64,000 bases of DNA from Burkholderiaceae bacterium (lineage in GTDB: Bacteria > Pseudomonadota > Gammaproteobacteria > Burkholderiales > Burkholderiaceae_C): assembly GCA_017992055.1 (NCBI GenBank), contig JAGOPK010000006.1:293249-357248 (forward strand), in the 5' to 3' direction. Under the pieces are notes generated by a model. That model had not been told where the DNA came from, did not search any database, and saw only the letters and a list, made by a program, of their open reading frames with translations. How positions within the stretch are numbered: position 1 is the stretch's first letter; each line of letters starts with the position of its first letter. This document shows positions 24,603-33,668 of the stretch, one piece after another. A program made the position numbers and the translations under genes.

Positions 24603-25325
24603 TCAACGCCCGCCGCGGGGCGGGCCGAGTCCGGCCTGCGCGACCTCGGCCTGCATGCCCTGGCTGCTCAGGTGCAGCCGGCGGTCGGCCTGCGCCGCGG
24701 CCGCGGCCGAATGCGTGACCAGCAGGCAGGCGCAGCCCTGCTCGCGCACCTGGTCGCGCAGCAGCTCGATCATGCGTTCGGCGGTGGCCGGGTCCAGGTT
24801 GCCGGTGGGCTCGTCGGCCAGCAGCAGGCGCGGGCCGTGCACCAGGGCCCGCGCCAGCGCCACGCGCTGCAGCTGGCCACCCGACAGCTGGGCCGGCGAG
24901 CGCCGCGCCAGCGCCGCCAGGCCCACCGCCTGCAGCACCTGCTGCACCCGCGCCTCGGCCTCGGGGCCGTGGCGGCCCTGCAGGCGCAGCGGCAGGCCCA
25001 CGTTGTGGGCCACGTCCAGCTGCGGCAGCACATGGAAGGCCTGGAACACGAAGCCCAGCGACTCGCGGCGCAGCCGGGCGCGGCCCGGCTCGTCCAGGCC
25101 GCGCAGGTCCTGGCCGTCGATCAGGATGCGGCCGGCATCGGCCTCGTCCAGGCCGGCGATGCAGTTCAGCAGCGTGCTCTTGCCCACGCCCGACTCGCCC
25201 AGCAGCGCGACGAACTCGCCCGGCGCCAGCGCCAGCGAGACATTGCCAAACACCGGCGTGGACGCGCCATCGACGGCATAGGCCTTGGCCAGGCCGTCGA
25301 TCTGCAGCACCGGCGCGGCGCTCAT
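24603..25325 (-). CDS. ABC transporter ATP-binding protein, LolD/YbbA type
   Basis: The 240-residue ATPase has Walker [10 protein letters not shown] (about 40), the Q-loop in [14 protein letters not shown], the signature LSGGQLQR, Walker [14 protein letters not shown] and the H-loop VTHS. The DEPTGNLDP and FQ-x-F-x-L-x-P-x-L features are typical of the LolD/MacB/YbbA class that powers FtsX-type permeases. The matching permease is the gene at 19774-22356. Its ATG overlaps the miaA stop (shared bases 25322-25325), so it is translated behind miaA. Confidence 0.92.
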   Translation of the reverse strand: MSAAPVLQIDGLAKAYAVDGASTPVFGNVSLALAPGEFVALLGESGVGKSTLLNCIAGLDEADAGRILIDGQDLRGLDEPGRARLRRESLGFVFQAFHVLPQLDVAHNVGLPLRLQGRHGPEAEARVQQVLQAVGLAALARRSPAQLSGGQLQRVALARALVHGPRLLLADEPTGNLDPATAERMIELLRDQVREQGCACLLVTHSAAAAAQADRRLHLSSQGMQAEVAQAGLGPPRGGR

Positions 25326-26323
25326 CGCGGCCCGGCCAGCGCACGCTGCGCCGCGTCCATGGCCGGGGCCAGCGTGTCCAGGGCCAGCGCAGCCGCATCG
25401 TCGGCATCGCAGGCCAGCACCGTGCGCGCCATGCCGCGCAGCCAGGTCAGCTGGCGCTTGGCCAGCTGGCGCGTGGCGGCGATGCCGGTGTCGCGCAGCC
25501 GCCCCAGGTCGGGATGGTCGGCGTCGGCCTCCAGCGCCTCCCAGGCCTGGCGGTAGCCGACGCAGCGCATCGCCGGCAGGCCGGCCTGCAGATCGCCGCG
25601 TGCACGCAGGCGGCGCACCTCGTCGACCAGGCCGGCTTCCAGCATCGCGTCAAAGCGCTGGGCGATGCGCGCATGCAGCCAGGCGCGCTCGGCGGGTTCG
25701 AGCGCAAACAGCGGCAGGTCCAGGCCGGGCACCGATCCGGGCCGGGCCTGGCGGCCGTGGAAGGCCGAGATCGGCTGGCCGCTGAGCTGCCAGACCTCCA
25801 GCGCACGCTGGATGCGCTGGGCATCGCCGGGCTTGAGCCGGGCCGCGGTGACCGGGTCCACCGCCGCCAGCTCGGCATGCAGGGCCGGCCAGCCCAGGGC
25901 CGCGGCACGCTGGTCCAGCGCGGCGCGCACCGCGGCATCGGCCGCCGGCATGGCGTCGATGCCGTCGAACAGCGCCTTGAAGTACAGCATGGTGCCGCCG
26001 GCCAGCAGGGCGATGCGGCCGCGGCCATTGATCTCGCCGATCAGCCGGTGGGCATCGGCGACGAAACGCGCCGCCGAATAGGCCTCGGTGGGCTCGCACA
26101 GGTCGATCAGGTGGTGCGGCACCTGGGCGCGCTCGTCGGCCGTGGGCTTGGCCGTGCCGATGTCCATGCCGCGGTAGACCAGGGCCGAGTCGACGCTGAC
26201 GATCTCCAGCGGCCAGCGCCGGGCCAGGGCCAGGGCCAGGGCGCTCTTGCCGCTGGCCGTGGGGCCGGCCAGGGCGATGGCGGCGACGGCCTGGGCCGTC
26301 GCGCGGGGCTCAGAACCGCTCAT
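25322..26323 (-). CDS. miaA: tRNA dimethylallyltransferase MiaA
   Basis: MiaA adds the dimethylallyl group to A37 of tRNAs reading UNN codons. The 333-residue product has the P-loop [10 protein letters not shown] (about 19-28), the substrate loop [30 protein letters not shown], the [13 protein letters not shown] segment, and the C-terminal [11 protein letters not shown] and [13 protein letters not shown] motifs of the family. It overlaps the pseudouridine-synthase gene by 14 bases upstream and the ABC ATPase by four bases downstream, forming one transcription unit. Confidence 0.96.
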   Translation of the reverse strand: MSGSEPRATAQAVAAIALAGPTASGKSALALALARRWPLEIVSVDSALVYRGMDIGTAKPTADERAQVPHHLIDLCEPTEAYSAARFVADAHRLIGEINGRGRIALLAGGTMLYFKALFDGIDAMPAADAAVRAALDQRAAALGWPALHAELAAVDPVTAARLKPGDAQRIQRALEVWQLSGQPISAFHGRQARPGSVPGLDLPLFALEPAERAWLHARIAQRFDAMLEAGLVDEVRRLRARGDLQAGLPAMRCVGYRQAWEALEADADHPDLGRLRDTGIAATRQLAKRQLTWLRGMARTVLACDADDAAALALDTLAPAMDAAQRALAGPR

Positions 26324-27086
26324 GCGGGCCCAGGTAGCGCCATTGGCCCGGCGGCAGCTTGCCCAGCACCACGCTGCCGATGCGCACCCGCTTCAGGCCC
26401 AGCACCTCCAGGCCCACGGCCTGGCACATGCGGCGGATCTGGCGCTTGCGGCCCTCGCGCAGCACAAAGCGCAGCTGGTCCTCGTTGGCCCAGCTGACCT
26501 TGGCCGGCTTGAGCTGGCGGCCGTCCAGCGACAGGCCGTATTGCAGCAGGGCCAGCTGCTCGGGCGGCAGCGGCCCGGGCTGCAGATGGCGCACGCGCAC
26601 CAGGTACTCCTTCTCCACGCGGCTGTCGTCGCCGATCAGGGCCTTGGCGATGCGGCCGTCCTGCGTGAGCACCAAGAGGCCGGTGGAATCGATGTCCAGC
26701 CGGCCGGCCGGCGCCAGGCCACGCTGCTGGCCGGGATGGAAGCGGATCGGCGCGCGGTCTTCGCTCCAGCGGTTGGCGGCGGTGATCAGCACGCTGGCCG
26801 GCTGGTAACCGTCTTCGGCCTGGCCCGAGACATAGCCGATGGGCTTGTGCAGCAGCACGGTCACGCGCTGGGCCTGCTGCTGGCGCGCGGCGGGATCGAT
26901 GTCGATGCGTGCATCGGGCTGGGCGCGCTGGCCCAGCACCGCCGGCTGGCCGTTGACGCTGACCCAGCCGGCCTCGATCCAGGCATCGGCCTCGCGGCGC
27001 GAGGCCAGGCCACGCTCGGTGAGCAGCTTGGAGATGCGGATGCCTTCGGGCGCGGCGCTGTTGTCGGTGTCGGAGGGCGTGACCAT
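26310..27086 (-). CDS. Ribosomal large-subunit pseudouridine synthase, RsuA/RluB/RluF family
   Basis: The 258-residue product has an N-terminal S4 RNA-binding domain ([20 protein letters not shown]) and the catalytic domain with HKPIGYVSG and [17 protein letters not shown]. The first Asp of the latter (GRLD) is the pseudouridylation nucleophile. The C-terminal [16 protein letters not shown] motif separates the RsuA family from RluA-type enzymes. The KPIGYVSG and ALIGDDS features resemble RluF, but the exact rRNA site cannot be told from sequence. miaA overlaps its 3' end by 14 bases. The start at 27086 follows a -10-like box by 7 nt. Confidence 0.9.
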   Translation of the reverse strand: MVTPSDTDNSAAPEGIRISKLLTERGLASRREADAWIEAGWVSVNGQPAVLGQRAQPDARIDIDPAARQQQAQRVTVLLHKPIGYVSGQAEDGYQPASVLITAANRWSEDRAPIRFHPGQQRGLAPAGRLDIDSTGLLVLTQDGRIAKALIGDDSRVEKEYLVRVRHLQPGPLPPEQLALLQYGLSLDGRQLKPAKVSWANEDQLRFVLREGRKRQIRRMCQAVGLEVLGLKRVRIGSVVLGKLPPGQWRYLGPHERF

Positions 27087-27093
27087 GGCCCGG

Positions 27094-27099
27094 ATTGGA
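27094..27099 (-). promoter_or_regulatory. -10-like box just before the pseudouridine synthase gene
   Basis: TCCAAT on the minus strand lies 7 nt before the ATG at 27086, fitting a leaderless transcript that would carry the pseudouridine synthase, miaA and the ABC ATPase. Confidence 0.3.
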
Positions 27100-27115
27100 C
27101 CATGGCCGGCGCGGC

Positions 27116-29017
27116 TCAGCGGCCGCGCAGGAACAGCGCGTCCAGCTCCTTGAGCGTGACCTGGCGCCAGGTCGGGCGGCCGTGGTTGCACTGGTCGGCA
27201 CGCTCGGTGCGCTCCATGTCGCGCAGCAGGGCGTTCATCTCCGGCAGGGTCAGCGCGCGGTTGGCACGCACCGCACCATGGCAGGCCATGGTGGCCAGCA
27301 GCTCGTCGCGGGCCCGCTGCACCAGGCGGCTGGCGTCGCCATGGCCCAGCTCGGCCAGTTCGGCCAGCACCGCACGCGCCAGGGCCACCGGGTCGGCATC
27401 GGGCAGGGCCGCCGGGCGCTCGCGCACCGCCAGCACGCCGGGCGACAGCGGCGCCACGTCCAGGCCCAGCTGGGCCAGCGTGGCGGCATGGGCCTCGGCC
27501 GTGGCCAGCTCGGTGGGCGTGGCGGCAAAGGTGGCCGGGATCAGCAGCGGCTGGCCGGGCAGTTGCTCGCCGCCCAGCGTGGCCTTCAGGCGCTCGTAGA
27601 CGATGCGCTCGTGGGCCGCATGCATGTCGACGATGACCAGGCCGCGTGCGTTCTCGGCCAGGATGTAGGCGCCGGCCAGCTGGCCCAGGGCCCGGCCCAG
27701 CGGCCAGGCGGTGTCGGCCGGCATCGTGGCAGCGGGCGCCGCCGGGGCCGGCGCCGGCTCGGACATGGTGGTGGCGGTGGCGGAGGCAGCGGCCACCGGC
27801 GACGGCGCCGCGGCCGGCGGCGACCAGCGCGCGGCCGGCTCCTGCGCATACAGCACGGCCAGGTCCTGCAGGCCCAGGGCCACCTGGCCACCGGCCACGC
27901 TGGGCCGCCAGGCCGGGGCGGGTGCCGCTGCCGGCATGGTGGCGGGCGCCGCTGCCGGCATGGCCGAGGGCAGGGCCTCGGCCGGTGCGCGCGATTCGGC
28001 CAGCACCGCCTCCACCGCATGGCGCACCGCCTGGTGCACCTCGCGGCCATCGCGGAAGCGCACCTCGATCTTGGTCGGGTGCACGTTCACGTCCACGCGC
28101 AGCGGGTCCATCTCCAGCAGCAGCACATAGCTGGGCTGGCGGCTGCCGTGCAGCACGTCCTCGTAGGCCGAGCGCGCGCCATGGGCCACCTGGCGGTCGC
28201 GCACATAACGGCCATTGACATAGACGTACTGCATGTCGGCACGCGCACGCGCCGCATCGGGCAGGCCGACGCGGCCGGCCAGGCGCACGCCCGGCGCATG
28301 GGTCAGGGCCTCGGGCAGGGCCCGGCTCTGGGCCACGAAGTCGTCGCCCAGCACGTCGGCGATGCGCTGATCCAGGGCCTGGGCAAACGGCGTGCCGTCG
28401 GCGGCGCGCCGCCATTGCTCGACCAGCCTGCCTTCGTGCCAGACGGCAAAGCCCACGTCGGGCCGCACCAACGCATGGCGGCGCACCGCCTCCAGGCAGT
28501 GCGCCAGCTCGGTGGCATCGGTCTTCAAGAATTTGCGCCGCGCCGGCGTGGCGAAGAACAGCTCGCGCAGCTCGACGCTGGTGCCGGTGGCACGGGCCGC
28601 GGCCACCAGCTCGCCCGAGCGTGCGTCCAGCCGCCAGGCGTGCAGGGCATCGGCGGTGCGGCTCGCTATGCTCAGCTCGGCCACCGAGGCCATGGCCGCC
28701 AGGGCCTCGCCACGAAAGCCCATGGTGTGCACGGCTTCCAGATCGTGCAGGCTGGCGATCTTGCTGGTGGCATGGCGCTTGACGGCCAGCGGCAGCTCGG
28801 CCTCGGCAATGCCGCTGCCGTCGTCCTCGACCACGATGCTGCGCACGCCGCCGGCCAGCAGCCGCACGGTGACCTGGCGCGCGCCGGCATCCAGCGCGTT
28901 GTCCACCAGCTCGCGCACCACCGAGGCCGGGCGCTCGATGACCTCGCCGGCGGCGATCTGGCTGATCAGTTCGTCGGGCAGTTCACGGATCGCGCGGCGC
29001 GGGGGCAGGGGGCTCAT
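27116..29017 (-). CDS. mutL: DNA mismatch repair protein MutL
   Basis: MutL couples MutS mismatch recognition to strand removal. The 633-residue product has the GHKL ATPase N-terminus (QIAAGEVIERPASVVRELVDN with the catalytic Glu, DDGSGI, RHATSKI, GFRGEALA). A Pro/Ala-rich linker follows (about 340-440), then the dimerisation domain. At residues 464-475 it reads DMHAAHERIVYE, matching the metal-binding endonuclease motif DQHA-x2-E-x4-E with Met for Gln. A C-terminal segment MACHGAVRANRAL also fits nuclease-type MutL. This predicts a nicking MutL, as expected in bacteria without MutH. mutL and the DedA gene share a short divergent promoter region. Confidence 0.96.
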   Translation of the reverse strand: MSPLPPRRAIRELPDELISQIAAGEVIERPASVVRELVDNALDAGARQVTVRLLAGGVRSIVVEDDGSGIAEAELPLAVKRHATSKIASLHDLEAVHTMGFRGEALAAMASVAELSIASRTADALHAWRLDARSGELVAAARATGTSVELRELFFATPARRKFLKTDATELAHCLEAVRRHALVRPDVGFAVWHEGRLVEQWRRAADGTPFAQALDQRIADVLGDDFVAQSRALPEALTHAPGVRLAGRVGLPDAARARADMQYVYVNGRYVRDRQVAHGARSAYEDVLHGSRQPSYVLLLEMDPLRVDVNVHPTKIEVRFRDGREVHQAVRHAVEAVLAESRAPAEALPSAMPAAAPATMPAAAPAPAWRPSVAGGQVALGLQDLAVLYAQEPAARWSPPAAAPSPVAAASATATTMSEPAPAPAAPAATMPADTAWPLGRALGQLAGAYILAENARGLVIVDMHAAHERIVYERLKATLGGEQLPGQPLLIPATFAATPTELATAEAHAATLAQLGLDVAPLSPGVLAVRERPAALPDADPVALARAVLAELAELGHGDASRLVQRARDELLATMACHGAVRANRALTLPEMNALLRDMERTERADQCNHGRPTWRQVTLKELDALFLRGR

Positions 29018-29026
29018 CGGGGCGGG

Positions 29027-29032
29027 ATTATC
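29027..29032 (-). promoter_or_regulatory. -10 box of mutL (divergent promoter pair)
   Basis: GATAAT on the minus strand lies 9 nt before the mutL ATG. Together with the mirror GATAAT for the DedA gene at 29050-29055 it forms a compact divergent promoter with 46 bp between the two start codons. Confidence 0.5.
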
Positions 29033-29049
29033 CGGTCACGCGAGCCCCT

Positions 29050-29055
29050 GATAAT
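29050..29055 (+). promoter_or_regulatory. -10 box of the DedA-family gene
   Basis: GATAAT lies 8 nt before the ATG at 29064, so transcription would start within one or two bases of the start codon. Confidence 0.5.
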
Positions 29056-29063
29056 CGGCCGCC

Positions 29064-29717
29064 ATGGACGCCATCATGACCCTCGTGGACTTCATCCTCC
29101 ACGTCGACCGCCACCTCAAAGAGTTTGTCGACGCCTATGGCGGCTGGGTCTATGCCCTGCTGTTCCTGATCGTCTTCGTCGAGACCGGCCTGGTGGTGAT
29201 GCCCTTCCTGCCCGGCGACTCGCTGCTGTTCGTGGTCGGCACGCTGTGTGGCGCCGGGCTGATGAGCTATCCGCTGGCCATGGCCCTGCTGCTGGTGGCG
29301 GCCATCGTCGGCGACCAGGTCAACTACAGCATCGGCCGCTATTTCGGGCCGCGCGTATTCCAGTGGGAGAACAGCCGCTGGTTCAACCGCCAGGCCTTCA
29401 ACCAGGCCCATGCCTTCTACGAGAAGTACGGCGGCATCACCCTGGTGCTGGCGCGCTTCATGCCGTTTGTGCGCACCTTCGTGCCCTTTGTCGCCGGCGT
29501 GGCCGAGATGAGCCGCGGCAAGTTCAGCTTCTACAACGTCACCGGCGGCCTGCTGTGGGTGGTGGGCCTGGTCACCGCCGGCTATTTGTTCGGCAACGTG
29601 CCCTGGGTGCAGGCCAATCTGAGCAAGATCATCTGGGCCATGATCATCATCCCCGGCCTGATCGCCCTCTTCGGCGCCTGGAAGGCGCGCCAGGCCGCGG
29701 CCACGGTGAACGGTTGA
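29064..29717 (+). CDS. DedA family membrane protein
   Basis: DedA proteins are polytopic inner-membrane proteins; some act as undecaprenyl-phosphate or phospholipid flippases and support the proton gradient. The 217-residue product resembles E. coli YqjA/YghB-type members: FVETGLVVMPFLPGDSLLF with the conserved Glu, VGDQVNYSIGRYFG, and the signature LARFMPFVRTFVPFVAG with the paired arginines, followed by C-terminal helices. It is convergent with amiC, ten bases from its stop. Which DedA subgroup it belongs to is not resolved here. Confidence 0.92.
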   Translation: MDAIMTLVDFILHVDRHLKEFVDAYGGWVYALLFLIVFVETGLVVMPFLPGDSLLFVVGTLCGAGLMSYPLAMALLLVAAIVGDQVNYSIGRYFGPRVFQWENSRWFNRQAFNQAHAFYEKYGGITLVLARFMPFVRTFVPFVAGVAEMSRGKFSFYNVTGGLLWVVGLVTAGYLFGNVPWVQANLSKIIWAMIIIPGLIALFGAWKARQAAATVNG

Positions 29718-29727
29718 CGGCGGCCGG

Positions 29728-31095
29728 TCAGAGCGTGCGCTGGCGCGCGGCCGGTGGCTGGCGCGCGAAGTAGCGGCGTATGCCGGTGAACAGCGCCTCG
29801 ACCAGCTGCTCGCGGTAGCCCTCGTCGCGCAGCTTGGCCTCTTCGTCCGGGTTGGAGATGAAGGCCGTCTCGACCAGGATGCTGGGGATGTCGGGCGCCT
29901 TCAGCACCGCAAAGCCGGCCTGCTCGACGCCGCGCTTGTGCAGGTGGCCGACCTTGCCGATGCGCTCCAGCACCTCGCGGCCGATCTTCAGCGAGTCCTT
30001 GATCTGGGCGCTGGTGCTCATGCTCAGCACGGCGCGCAGCACCTGCGGGTCTTTCACCGCGCTGTTCACGCCGCCCACCAGGTCGGCGGCGTTTTCCTTG
30101 TTGGCCAGCCAGCGTGCGGCGGCGCTGGTGGCGCCGGTGTCGCTGAGCGCAAACACCGACGCGCCCCGCGCCGTGGGCGTGGTGAAGGCGTCGGCATGGA
30201 TGGACACGAACAGGTCGGCCTGCACCCGCCGCGCCTTGCGCACGCGATCGTGCAGCGGCACGAAGAAGTCGGCATCGCGGGTCAGCATGGCGCGCATGCC
30301 GGGCACGCTGTTCAGCCGCTCGCGCAGCTTCAGCGCAATGGCCAGCACCACGTCCTTCTCGCGCAGGCCGGTCGGGCCGATGGCGCCGGGGTCCTCGCCG
30401 CCATGGCCGGGGTCGAGTGCCACCACCACCAGGCGGTCGATGCGGCGCAGGGCCTCGTCGTCCACCGGCGGTGGCGGTGCGGGCGTGGCCAGCGGCGGAT
30501 GCGAGGCCGGGGCCGGTGGCAGCGGGGCCGGCACCGGCGGCGCGGCAGCCGAGGCGGCCGCGGCCGGCAGCGGTGGCCGCTCCAGCTTGTCGATGAACTC
30601 GCCCAGCGCATCGCGCACGCTTTGCGCGGCCTGGCCCTCGGCACGCTCGCGCTCGCGGATCAGCGCCAGCAGCGGATCGGGTGCCTCGCTGGGATAGAGG
30701 TCGAACACCAGCCGGTGCTGGTAGGCGGCCACCGGCGTCAGCGAGAACAGCTGCGGCGCCACCGCCTGCTTCAGGTCCACCACCAGGCGCACCACGCGCG
30801 GCTGGTACTGGCCCACGCGCACGCCGGCGATCTGCGGGTCGTCGGGCCGGATCTTGCCGACCAGTTCACGCAGCGCCGGGCTCAGCTCCAGGCCGTCGAT
30901 GTCGATCACCAGGCGCGGCGGGTTGTCCAGCAATTGGTGCTGGGCAGCCAGCGGGCTGTCGCTTTCCAGCGTGACGCGGCTGTAGTCTTTGGACGGCCAG
31001 ACGCGCACGGCCACCAGGGTGGCGCCGAACACCAGCTGGCTGGGGCCCAGCAGCAGGGCCAGGCTGGCCAGGGCATGGCGGCGGCCGCGGTTCAT
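29728..31095 (-). CDS. amiC: N-acetylmuramoyl-L-alanine amidase, AmiC type
   Basis: This periplasmic amidase cuts septal peptidoglycan during daughter-cell separation. The 455-residue product has a signal peptide (MNRGRRHALASLALLLG..VFGA), an AMIN septum-targeting domain (about 27-130), a Pro/Ala-rich linker (about 170-210) and an Amidase_3 domain. The latter carries LDPGHGGEDPGA, LTRDADFFVPLHDRV, FVSIHADAF and ILVETAFISN, which supply the zinc ligands and catalytic Glu. It is translationally coupled to tsaE: the ATG and the tsaE stop share 31092-31095. tsaE-amiC is a common betaproteobacterial order and mutL is next along the same strand. Confidence 0.94.
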   Translation of the reverse strand: MNRGRRHALASLALLLGPSQLVFGATLVAVRVWPSKDYSRVTLESDSPLAAQHQLLDNPPRLVIDIDGLELSPALRELVGKIRPDDPQIAGVRVGQYQPRVVRLVVDLKQAVAPQLFSLTPVAAYQHRLVFDLYPSEAPDPLLALIRERERAEGQAAQSVRDALGEFIDKLERPPLPAAAASAAAPPVPAPLPPAPASHPPLATPAPPPPVDDEALRRIDRLVVVALDPGHGGEDPGAIGPTGLREKDVVLAIALKLRERLNSVPGMRAMLTRDADFFVPLHDRVRKARRVQADLFVSIHADAFTTPTARGASVFALSDTGATSAAARWLANKENAADLVGGVNSAVKDPQVLRAVLSMSTSAQIKDSLKIGREVLERIGKVGHLHKRGVEQAGFAVLKAPDIPSILVETAFISNPDEEAKLRDEGYREQLVEALFTGIRRYFARQPPAARQRTL

Positions 31096-31610
31096 GGCGC
31101 GGCCTTTGTGGCCTGGGCCTGAACCAGGGCCTGCAGCAGCGCCTGTCCCAGTGCCGTGCCGGCCTGCAGCTGCACGCGGCGGGCCGATTCGTCCAGCGGC
31201 TCGATGCGCAGCCGCAGGTCGGCCACGGGCAACAGGCCGGCGGCCTGCTCGGGCCATTCGGCCAGCTTCAGCCCCGGGCGCGCGAATACATCGCGAAAGC
31301 CCGCGTCCAGCCATTCGCGTGGATCGCCGAAGCGGTAGAAGTCGAAGTGCGAGACCTCGCCACCATCGGCCAGCGCATAGGGTTCCATCACCGCATAGGT
31401 CGGGCTCTTGATGCGGCCGGCGATGCCCAGCGCCCGCAGCAGGTGGCGCACGAAGGTGGTCTTGCCGGCGCCCAGCGGGCCATGCAGCTCGATGAAGGCC
31501 TGGCGCAGGCCGGGCAGGGCGGCCAGGCGCTGCGCGAAGGCGGCGCAGGCGGCCTCGTCGGGCCAGTCAAAATCGCGGGTTTCGAGGGGATGCGGGTGGA
31601 CGGCGGTCAC
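31092..31610 (-). CDS. tsaE: tRNA threonylcarbamoyladenosine biosynthesis protein TsaE
   Basis: TsaE is the P-loop ATPase that supports the TsaBD complex in making t6A37 on ANN-decoding tRNAs. The 172-residue product has ELHGPLGAGKTTFVRHLLRALG (Walker A), IKSPTYAVMEPY and FDFYRFGDPREWLDAGF, all typical of TsaE/YjeE. The best start is GTG at 31610 (VTAVHPHP). This start region overlaps the divergent queG start (31590) by about 21 bases, so the two genes probably share back-to-back promoters inside each other's 5' ends. TsaD, its pathway partner, is encoded at 41001-42056. Confidence 0.92.
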   Translation of the reverse strand: MTAVHPHPLETRDFDWPDEAACAAFAQRLAALPGLRQAFIELHGPLGAGKTTFVRHLLRALGIAGRIKSPTYAVMEPYALADGGEVSHFDFYRFGDPREWLDAGFRDVFARPGLKLAEWPEQAAGLLPVADLRLRIEPLDESARRVQLQAGTALGQALLQALVQAQATKAAP

Positions 31611-32741
31611 GGGCGGCAGGCGACAGAAGCGGTGGCTGCAGCGCAGGCGGATGCCCTGGCGCTGGGCCGCGAGCTGTGGCCGCAACTGCAGGACTGGGCC
31701 ACAGCGCTGGGATTCTCCCAGATCGGGGTGGCCGACGTGGACCTGGCCTCGGCCGAGCCCGGCCTGCAGGCCTGGCTGGAGGCCGGCTTCCAGGGTGGCA
31801 TGGGCTATATGGCCGCCCATGGCCTGAAGCGTGCGCGGCCGGCCGAGCTGGTGCCGGGCACGCTGCGCGTGATCACCGTGCGCATGGACTATCTGCCGCG
31901 CGACACCGACCCGGGCTGGCAGGCCATCGAGTTCAGCCGGCTGCGCCAGCCGGCGATGGCCGGCGTGTCGATCTATGCCCGCGGCCGCGACTACCACAAG
32001 GTGCTGCGCCAGCGCCTGCAGCGCCTGGGCGAGCGCCTGCAGCAGGCCCTGGCGCCGCGCGGCTTTGCCGTGGCCCACCGCGCCTTCACCGATTCGGCGC
32101 CGGTGCTGGAGGTGGAGCTGGCGCAGCGCAGCGGCCTGGGCTGGCGTGGCAAGCACACGCTGCTGCTGGGCCGCGACGGCGGCTCGATGAGCTTTCTGGG
32201 CGAGCTGTTCGTCGACCTGCCGCTGCCGACCACGCCGCCGGTGGACGCGCACTGCGGCGCCTGCAGCGCCTGCCTGGAGGCCTGCCCCACGGCGGCCATC
32301 GTCGCCCCTTACCGGCTGGATGCGCGGCGCTGCATCTCCTACCTGAGCATCGAGCACGACGGACCGATCCCGGTCGAGTTCCGCGTGCCCATGGGCAACC
32401 GCATCTACGGCTGCGACGACTGCCAGCTGGCCTGCCCCTGGAACAAGTTTGCGCGGCGCAGCCCGCTGCCCGACTTCGATGCCCGCGAGGGGCTGGCCGG
32501 CGCCACGTTGCTGCAGCTGTGGGCCTGGGACGAGGCGGCGTTCCTGCAGCGCACCGAGGGCAGCGCCATCCGCCGCATCGGCATCGCCCGCTGGCGGCGC
32601 AACCTGGCCGTGGCCCTGGGCAATGCCTGGCGCGAGAACGGCGATGTGGCCATCGCCCAAGCCTTGCACGACGCTCTGCCGCAGGCCGATGCGCTGCTGG
32701 CCGAGCACATCGCCTGGGCGCTGGATCAGCGTCAGGCGTAG
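31590..32741 (+). CDS. queG: Epoxyqueuosine reductase QueG
   Basis: QueG is the cobalamin-dependent enzyme that reduces epoxyqueuosine to queuosine at position 34 of tRNAs. The 383-residue product has the N-terminal reductase half (LGFSQIGVADVDL, GFQGGMGYM, SIYARGRDYHK, FTDSAPVLE) and two 4Fe-4S ligand sets, CGACSACLEACP and CDDCQLACPWNKF. A HEAT-like C-terminal helix set follows (RRIGIARWRRNLAVALGNA). The ATG at 31590 is chosen; a GTG at 31596 with GAGGGG upstream is an alternative. The 3' end overlaps the convergent histidine-phosphatase gene by ten bases. Confidence 0.95.
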   Translation: MRVDGGHGRQATEAVAAAQADALALGRELWPQLQDWATALGFSQIGVADVDLASAEPGLQAWLEAGFQGGMGYMAAHGLKRARPAELVPGTLRVITVRMDYLPRDTDPGWQAIEFSRLRQPAMAGVSIYARGRDYHKVLRQRLQRLGERLQQALAPRGFAVAHRAFTDSAPVLEVELAQRSGLGWRGKHTLLLGRDGGSMSFLGELFVDLPLPTTPPVDAHCGACSACLEACPTAAIVAPYRLDARRCISYLSIEHDGPIPVEFRVPMGNRIYGCDDCQLACPWNKFARRSPLPDFDAREGLAGATLLQLWAWDEAAFLQRTEGSAIRRIGIARWRRNLAVALGNAWRENGDVAIAQALHDALPQADALLAEHIAWALDQRQA

Positions 32742-33406
32742 GTGATCCAGTCGGCCAGCCCCGGCTCGTCCAGGTGCGGCAGGGTGTTGAAGGTCAGCAG
32801 CGAGTGGCGCTTGGCGCTCATCTCGAACTCGCAGACCGCGCTGTTGCGCAGCCGCATGTTCAGCTCGATGCTGACCTCGGGCGAGACGCCCAGCACCTGG
32901 GCCACGGCGGTGGAGATGGGGCCGCCGCTGGAGACCAGCAGCACGCGGGCCTCGGGCGTGCGCCGGGCCTCGTCCAGCGCCGCCGCCACGCCGGCACGAA
33001 AGCCGGCATAGCTGGGCATGCCGGCCGGCTGGGTCTGGCCGCTCATCCAGGCTGCCAGGCCCTGGCGCAGCAGGCGGAAGTGGTGGCGGTACAGCTCGGG
33101 CGTGGTCGGCCGCGCCAGCGGCTCGGGGTGGATGGCGGCGATCACCGCATGGCTGTCGTATTCGTCCAGCCCCGGCAGGCCCAAGGCCTCGGGCAGGCTG
33201 GCATCGGCCAGGCCTTCGGCCAGCGCGGCGCGGCTTTGCTCATGGCGCACCAGGGTGCCGGTGATGACACGGTCGAAGCGGCGGCCGCGGGCCGACAGGT
33301 ATTCGCCCAGGCGGCGGCACTGGCGCTCGCCCAGCGGGCTGAGCTGGTCGTAGTTGTCGGCACCGAACGAGGCCTGGCCGTGGCGCACGAGGTAGAGGCT
33401 TCCCAT
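32732..33406 (-). CDS. Histidine phosphatase family protein
   Basis: The 224-residue product begins LYLVRHGQASFG, the RHG motif with the phospho-accepting histidine. It continues with the conserved LSPLGERQCRRLGEYL and ends with the second catalytic histidine region VLLVSSGGPIS, where a serine replaces the histidine often seen in GHG. Many family members dephosphorylate small metabolites or proteins; no substrate can be assigned. It is monocistronic, starting after a -10-like GACAAT, and is convergent with queG. Confidence 0.85.
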   Translation of the reverse strand: MGSLYLVRHGQASFGADNYDQLSPLGERQCRRLGEYLSARGRRFDRVITGTLVRHEQSRAALAEGLADASLPEALGLPGLDEYDSHAVIAAIHPEPLARPTTPELYRHHFRLLRQGLAAWMSGQTQPAGMPSYAGFRAGVAAALDEARRTPEARVLLVSSGGPISTAVAQVLGVSPEVSIELNMRLRNSAVCEFEMSAKRHSLLTFNTLPHLDEPGLADWITYA

Positions 33407-33413
33407 GGCGGCG

Positions 33414-33419
33414 ATTGTC
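33414..33419 (-). promoter_or_regulatory. -10-like box just before the histidine phosphatase gene
   Basis: GACAAT on the minus strand lies 7 nt before the ATG at 33406, with no ribosome site in the gap. The layout fits a leaderless mRNA. Confidence 0.45.
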
Positions 33420-33525
33420 CCGGCGGCGGCCGGCGCGGGCCTGTCGCCGCGGCGACCCCGTGCCAGCCTGGTGCGGTGCGCGGCACCGCGGCGGTGCGCC
33501 GGCGGGCCGGGGCGGTGGCCTGCCC

Positions 33526-33560
33526 AAAAAAAGAGCCCCGCGGTGCAGGCACCGGGGGGC
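33526..33560 (-). terminator. Intrinsic terminator of the nrtABD operon
   Basis: On the minus strand a GC-rich stem runs from 33560 to 33535 (outer GCCCC/GGGGC, inner GGTG/CACC around a CCTG loop) and is followed by TCTTTTTTT. It lies about 110 bp after the nrtD stop and also insulates the downstream histidine-phosphatase gene. Confidence 0.88.
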
Positions 33561-33668
33561 CGGACTAAAGGGCAAGGGCCCTGCTGAGGAGATAGACAGA
33601 CACCTCGCGGTGCCGATCAATGTTGAGCAAGGGGCGTGCCAGGCGCCTGCCTGCCGACCCGGCGCAGC

